Assembly (NCBI RefSeq): GCF_029267215.1
Contig: NZ_JARIDH010000029.1
Span: 1 to 55,532, forward strand
Direction: 5' to 3'
DNA from: Clostridium sp.
GTDB lineage: Bacteria > Bacillota > Clostridia > Clostridiales > Clostridiaceae
DNA: 55,532 nucleotides
Shown: in pieces, positions 52,217-55,532 of the stretch
Position numbering within the stretch: position 1 is the first letter of the stretch
Layout: each line of letters starts with the position of its first letter
Program-made: the position numbers and the translations under genes
The notes under the pieces: generated by a model
What the model saw: only the letters and a program-made list of their open reading frames with translations
Told to the model about the DNA's origin: nothing
Databases searched by the model: none

Positions 52217-53599
52217 TTACTCATCCTCTCCAACAGGCATATACTTCTCAAGATACTCATCTCTAATTCTCTTAAGCTCTGTTCTAGGTAAGATCTTAAG
52301 TAATTTCCATCCAAGATTTAGAGTTTCCTCTATTGTTCTATTAGTTGTGAAACCTTGTGAAACATATTCATTTTCAAAAGCTTCAGCAAACTTAGCATAA
52401 GATTTATCTACGTCTGATAATGCAGATTCTCCTAAGATAGCAGCAAGTTCTTTTGCTTGTTTACCTTGTGCATAAGCTGAGAATAACTGGTTCATTGTAT
52501 CAGCGTGATCTTCTCTATTTTTTCCTTTACCAATACCTTTATCTTTAAGTCTTGATAATGATGGTAAAACGTCTATTGGAGGCATAATACCTTTCTTATA
52601 TAATTCTCTTGAAAGTATTATCTGTCCCTCAGTAATATATCCAGTTAAGTCTGGAATTGGGTGAGTTTTATCATCCTCTGGCATTGTTAGTATTGGAATT
52701 TGAGTTATTGAACCCTCTTTTCCAACTAATCTTCCTGCTCTTTCATATAATGTTGAAAGGTCAGTATATAGGTATCCTGGATATCCTCTTCTTCCTGGAA
52801 CCTCTTTTCTTGCTGCAGAAACTTCTCTTAAAGCTTCACAGTAGTTTGTTATATCAGTCATGATAACAAGAACATGCATTCCTTTTTCATATGCTAAATA
52901 CTCTGCAGTAGTTAATGCCATTCTTGGAGTAGCTATTCTCTCAATAGCTGGGTCTGATGCTAAGTTCATAAATAGAACTGATCTGTCTATAGCTCCAGTT
53001 TTAGTAAACTCATCTACGAAGAATTCAGCTTCTTCGAAAGTGATACCTATAGCAGCAAATACAACTGCAAACTTAGAATCTGAGTTTAAAACTTTTGCTT
53101 GTCTTGCAATCTGAGCTGCTAACTCTTTATGTGGAAGACCTGAACCTGAGAAAACAGGAAGTTTTTGTCCTCTAACTAGAGTATTAAGACCGTCGATTGC
53201 AGAAATACCAGTTTGTATAAACTCTGATGGATAGTTTCTAGCAACAGGGTTTATAGCTTCTCCATTTATATCTAATCTTTTCTCTGGTATTATGTTTGGA
53301 CCTTTATCTTTAGGTCTTCCCATACCATCGAATACTCTTCCTAACATATCTTCTGAAACACCAATTTCAAGTGGTCTTCCTAAGAATCTTACTTTTGTAT
53401 TTTTAAGGTTTATTCCTGCTGATCCTTCGAAAAGCTGAACCATAGCTTTATCTCCATTAACCTCAAGAACTTTACCTCTTCTTAACTCACCAGTTTGCAT
53501 TTCTATTTCAACTAGCTCGTCGTATTTAACACCTTCTACGCCTTCAACAGCCATTAAGGGTCCTACAACTTCAGTAACTGTTTTATATTCTTTAAGCAT
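52217..53599 (-). CDS. ntpB: V-type ATPase subunit B
   Basis: A 460-residue non-catalytic nucleotide-binding subunit of the V1 head. Typical segments are [15 protein letters not shown], the degenerate P-loop area [37 protein letters not shown] and the conserved [22 protein letters not shown] (given in part). The start at 53599 lies 6 bases after GGGAGGTG. It overlaps the 3' end of ntpA by 8 bases (ATGCTTAA), so the two are translationally coupled. Confidence 0.96.
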   Translation of the reverse strand: MLKEYKTVTEVVGPLMAVEGVEGVKYDELVEIEMQTGELRRGKVLEVNGDKAMVQLFEGSAGINLKNTKVRFLGRPLEIGVSEDMLGRVFDGMGRPKDKGPNIIPEKRLDINGEAINPVARNYPSEFIQTGISAIDGLNTLVRGQKLPVFSGSGLPHKELAAQIARQAKVLNSDSKFAVVFAAIGITFEEAEFFVDEFTKTGAIDRSVLFMNLASDPAIERIATPRMALTTAEYLAYEKGMHVLVIMTDITNYCEALREVSAARKEVPGRRGYPGYLYTDLSTLYERAGRLVGKEGSITQIPILTMPEDDKTHPIPDLTGYITEGQIILSRELYKKGIMPPIDVLPSLSRLKDKGIGKGKNREDHADTMNQLFSAYAQGKQAKELAAILGESALSDVDKSYAKFAEAFENEYVSQGFTTNRTIEETLNLGWKLLKILPRTELKRIRDEYLEKYMPVGEDE

Positions 53600-55367
53600 T
53601 AAGAACACCTCCCTCGCTGATTAACTTGTTCATCTCTGATTTTAATTCAGCTAAGATTTCATCCATCTTACCTATTTCTTCTTCTGAGATGTACTTACTT
53701 CTTGCTATTCTATCTCTAACTTCAAGTTTTAATATCTTATCTAAGTAAACTCCAACCTCTAAAGCTTTTTTAGCCTCATGCATAAAGCTTATAATTAAGT
53801 TTAACATTTTGTATTGTTTATTTAATGAAGTGTATGTGTCATTCTCATGGAATGCGTTTTGTTGTAAGTAGTCTTCTCTTATTGACTTAGCAACTTCAAG
53901 TTTTAATCTGTCACCTTCTGAAAGTGCATCCATACCAACAAGTCTAACTATTTCTTCTAAGTTAGCTTCCTCTTGAAGTAATGCCATAGCTTCAGTTCTT
54001 AAAGCTGACCAATCAGAAGCTACATTTTCATCCATCCACTCGCCCATTTTATCTAAGTATAATGAGTATGATGATAACCAGTTAATTGATGGGAAGTGTC
54101 TCTTATATGCTAACTGTGCATCTAGTCCCCAGAAAACTTTAACTATTCTTAAAGTTGACTGTGTTACTGGCTCAGATATATCTCCCCCTGGAGGTGAAAC
54201 TGCTCCGATAGCTGTAACCGCTCCTTCTCTTCCATCTTTACCTAAAGTTATAACCTTACCTGCTCTCTCATAGTAATCAGCAAGTCTTGATCCTAAGTAT
54301 GCTGGATAACCTTCGTCTCCTGGCATTTCTTCAAGTCTTCCTGACATCTCTCTTAAAGCTTCTGCCCAACGTGAAGTTGAGTCAGCCATTATTGATACTG
54401 AATATCCCATATCTCTGAAGTACTCAGCTATTGTTATACCAGTGTATATTGATGCTTCTCTGGCAGCAACTGGCATGTTAGATGTATTAGCTATAAGAAC
54501 TGTTCTTTTCATTAAGCTTTCGCCAGTCTTAGGGTCTTTAAGCTCTGGGAACTCATTAAGAACGTCAGTCATCTCGTTACCACGCTCTCCACATCCAACA
54601 TAAACAACTATCTCAGTATCTCCCCATTTAGCAACTTGGTGCTGGACAACTGTTTTTCCTGCTCCGAAAGGACCTGGAACTGCCGCAGCTCCACCTTTAG
54701 CTACTGGGAAGAAAGTATCTATAACTCTTTGTCCTGTAGTCATTGGTTCTACTGGATTTAACTTTCTTGCATACGGTCTACCTTTTCTTACAGGCCATTT
54801 TTGCATTAAAGTTAATTCTTTGTCTCCATTAGTAGTTTCAACTATTGCAACTACTTCTTCAACAGTGAATTCTCCAGCTTTTATTTCTTTTATTTTACCT
54901 TCAATTCCATAAGGAACCATTATTCTTTGAAGAACAACTGGTGTTTCTTGAACTGTTCCTATTACGTCACCTGAAGCAACTTCTTCTCCAACTTTAACTG
55001 TTGGTTCGAAAGCCCATTTCTTTTCTCTATTTAAAGATTTAACTTCTACCCCTTTACTTAAGAATGCAGAATTTGCTGCTTTCATAAAAGCATCTAGAGG
55101 TCTTTGTATTCCATCGAACATTGACTCTATAAGTCCTGGTCCTAATTCTACTGAAAGTGGTTCACCAGTAGTTATAACTGGGTCCCCAGGTCCAATACCT
55201 GATGTTTCTTCATATACCTGGATTGAAGCCTTATCTCCTCTCATTTCGATTATTTCACCGATAAGACCTTTTTCTCCAACTTTTACAACGTCATATACAT
55301 TAGCTTCATCCATACCTTCAGCTACAACTAAAGGACCTGAAACTTTGATAATTTTCCCCGTTTTCAA
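53592..55367 (-). CDS. ntpA: V-type ATPase catalytic subunit A
   Basis: A 591-residue catalytic subunit of the V1 head. It has the Walker [10 protein letters not shown] (~residue 235), the A-subunit-specific non-homologous insert before it (~110-190), the catalytic Glu region CGERGNEM and the Walker B-like [20 protein letters not shown]. It hydrolyses or makes ATP coupled to Na+ or H+ movement; the ion is set by the c-ring, not in view. The start is TTG at 55367, with GTAGGTAG upstream and only 16 bases after the ntpF stop. It overlaps ntpB by 8 bases. Confidence 0.95.
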   Translation of the reverse strand: MKTGKIIKVSGPLVVAEGMDEANVYDVVKVGEKGLIGEIIEMRGDKASIQVYEETSGIGPGDPVITTGEPLSVELGPGLIESMFDGIQRPLDAFMKAANSAFLSKGVEVKSLNREKKWAFEPTVKVGEEVASGDVIGTVQETPVVLQRIMVPYGIEGKIKEIKAGEFTVEEVVAIVETTNGDKELTLMQKWPVRKGRPYARKLNPVEPMTTGQRVIDTFFPVAKGGAAAVPGPFGAGKTVVQHQVAKWGDTEIVVYVGCGERGNEMTDVLNEFPELKDPKTGESLMKRTVLIANTSNMPVAAREASIYTGITIAEYFRDMGYSVSIMADSTSRWAEALREMSGRLEEMPGDEGYPAYLGSRLADYYERAGKVITLGKDGREGAVTAIGAVSPPGGDISEPVTQSTLRIVKVFWGLDAQLAYKRHFPSINWLSSYSLYLDKMGEWMDENVASDWSALRTEAMALLQEEANLEEIVRLVGMDALSEGDRLKLEVAKSIREDYLQQNAFHENDTYTSLNKQYKMLNLIISFMHEAKKALEVGVYLDKILKLEVRDRIARSKYISEEEIGKMDEILAELKSEMNKLISEGGVLNA

Positions 55368-55383
55368 GTTATCTACCTACTTT

Positions 55384-55532
55384 CTATAAAATGTTAACGC
55401 CGACCGCTTTTTCAACGTTATCTGATATTCTTTGTTTTCCTATATTTAGAGTTCCTTGATTGCTTGGAATTAATATTACAGCAGGAAGTACTTGTCTTGT
55501 ATATCTCTCGATAGTTTCTTCTATATTCTTAG
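55384..55532 (-). CDS. ntpF: V-type ATPase subunit F, C-terminal part (5' end outside window)
   Basis: The minus strand is open to the right edge. The last ~49 codons read [20 protein letters not shown], then [19 protein letters not shown] and EKAVGVNIL before TAG at 55386-55384. This is the C-terminal half of the small V-ATPase stalk subunit F, which fits its place 16 bases before ntpA. Confidence 0.9.
   Translation of the reverse strand, partial: KNIEETIERYTRQVLPAVILIPSNQGTLNIGKQRISDNVEKAVGVNIL

Overview
The window reads as chromosomal DNA of Clostridium perfringens or a very close relative. This is an inference from very AT-rich sequence, AT-rich intergenic spacers, strong GGAGG-type ribosome binding sites, a V-type (Ntp) ATPase, a complete ribose operon and clostridial protein sequences throughout. 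I could not run a database search. No tRNA, rRNA, CRISPR array, phage or intact insertion sequence is visible. About four fifths of the genes lie on the minus strand.

Layout, left to right. 1-1222 is the 5' part of a glutamate-synthase-small-subunit-like flavoprotein that runs off the left edge. 1388-4177 is a divergent pair: a DMT/EamA transporter (minus) behind a near-perfect sigma-54 promoter, and a sigma-54-dependent activator (plus). 4228-7401 is an ECF vitamin-type transporter operon (S component, fused double ATPase, T component). 7720-13009 carries glgB and an intracellular type I pullulanase (glycogen branching and debranching). 13304-15619 is a GH4 alpha-galactosidase divergent from an AraC regulator. 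15745-29364 is a mixed stretch: an orphan protein, a short MprF-like aminoacyl-phosphatidylglycerol synthase, a thioredoxin-like protein, a CE7 esterase, a DUF3783 protein, a DHA2 drug exporter, an msrB/DUF/alarmone-synthetase operon, a polysaccharide deacetylase, a TVP38-type membrane protein and an M23 peptidoglycan hydrolase. 30163-30377 is 6S RNA on the minus strand. 30433-33413 is a HelD operon. 33610-39379 holds small or poorly known genes, a cation-efflux gene interrupted by an in-frame TGA, and a FUSC-like membrane protein. 39561-42812 is a SWIM/SNF2 helicase. 42944-48984 is the ribose operon rbsKDACB-R. 49124-51353 has peptide deformylase, a WecA/TagO-type glycosyl-phosphate transferase and an ArsR-like regulator. 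51570-55532 is ntpD-B-A and the end of ntpF of the V-type ATPase.

How the genes work together. Three sugar modules are present (ribose uptake and phosphorylation; alpha-galactoside hydrolysis; glycogen metabolism), plus cell-envelope functions (MprF-like, deacetylase, M23 hydrolase, WecA/TagO) and stress functions (MsrB with an alarmone synthetase, 6S RNA, HelD). Nearly every transcription unit ends in a clear intrinsic terminator.

The less ordinary content is the sigma-54 transporter module, a family of short dispersed inverted-repeat elements (20188, 20253, 24758, 34085-34314, 39386), a second repeated sequence at 15638 and 26793, the nonsense-interrupted CDF gene, a small ORF whose start does not fit its ribosome binding site, and palindromic operators at several promoters.
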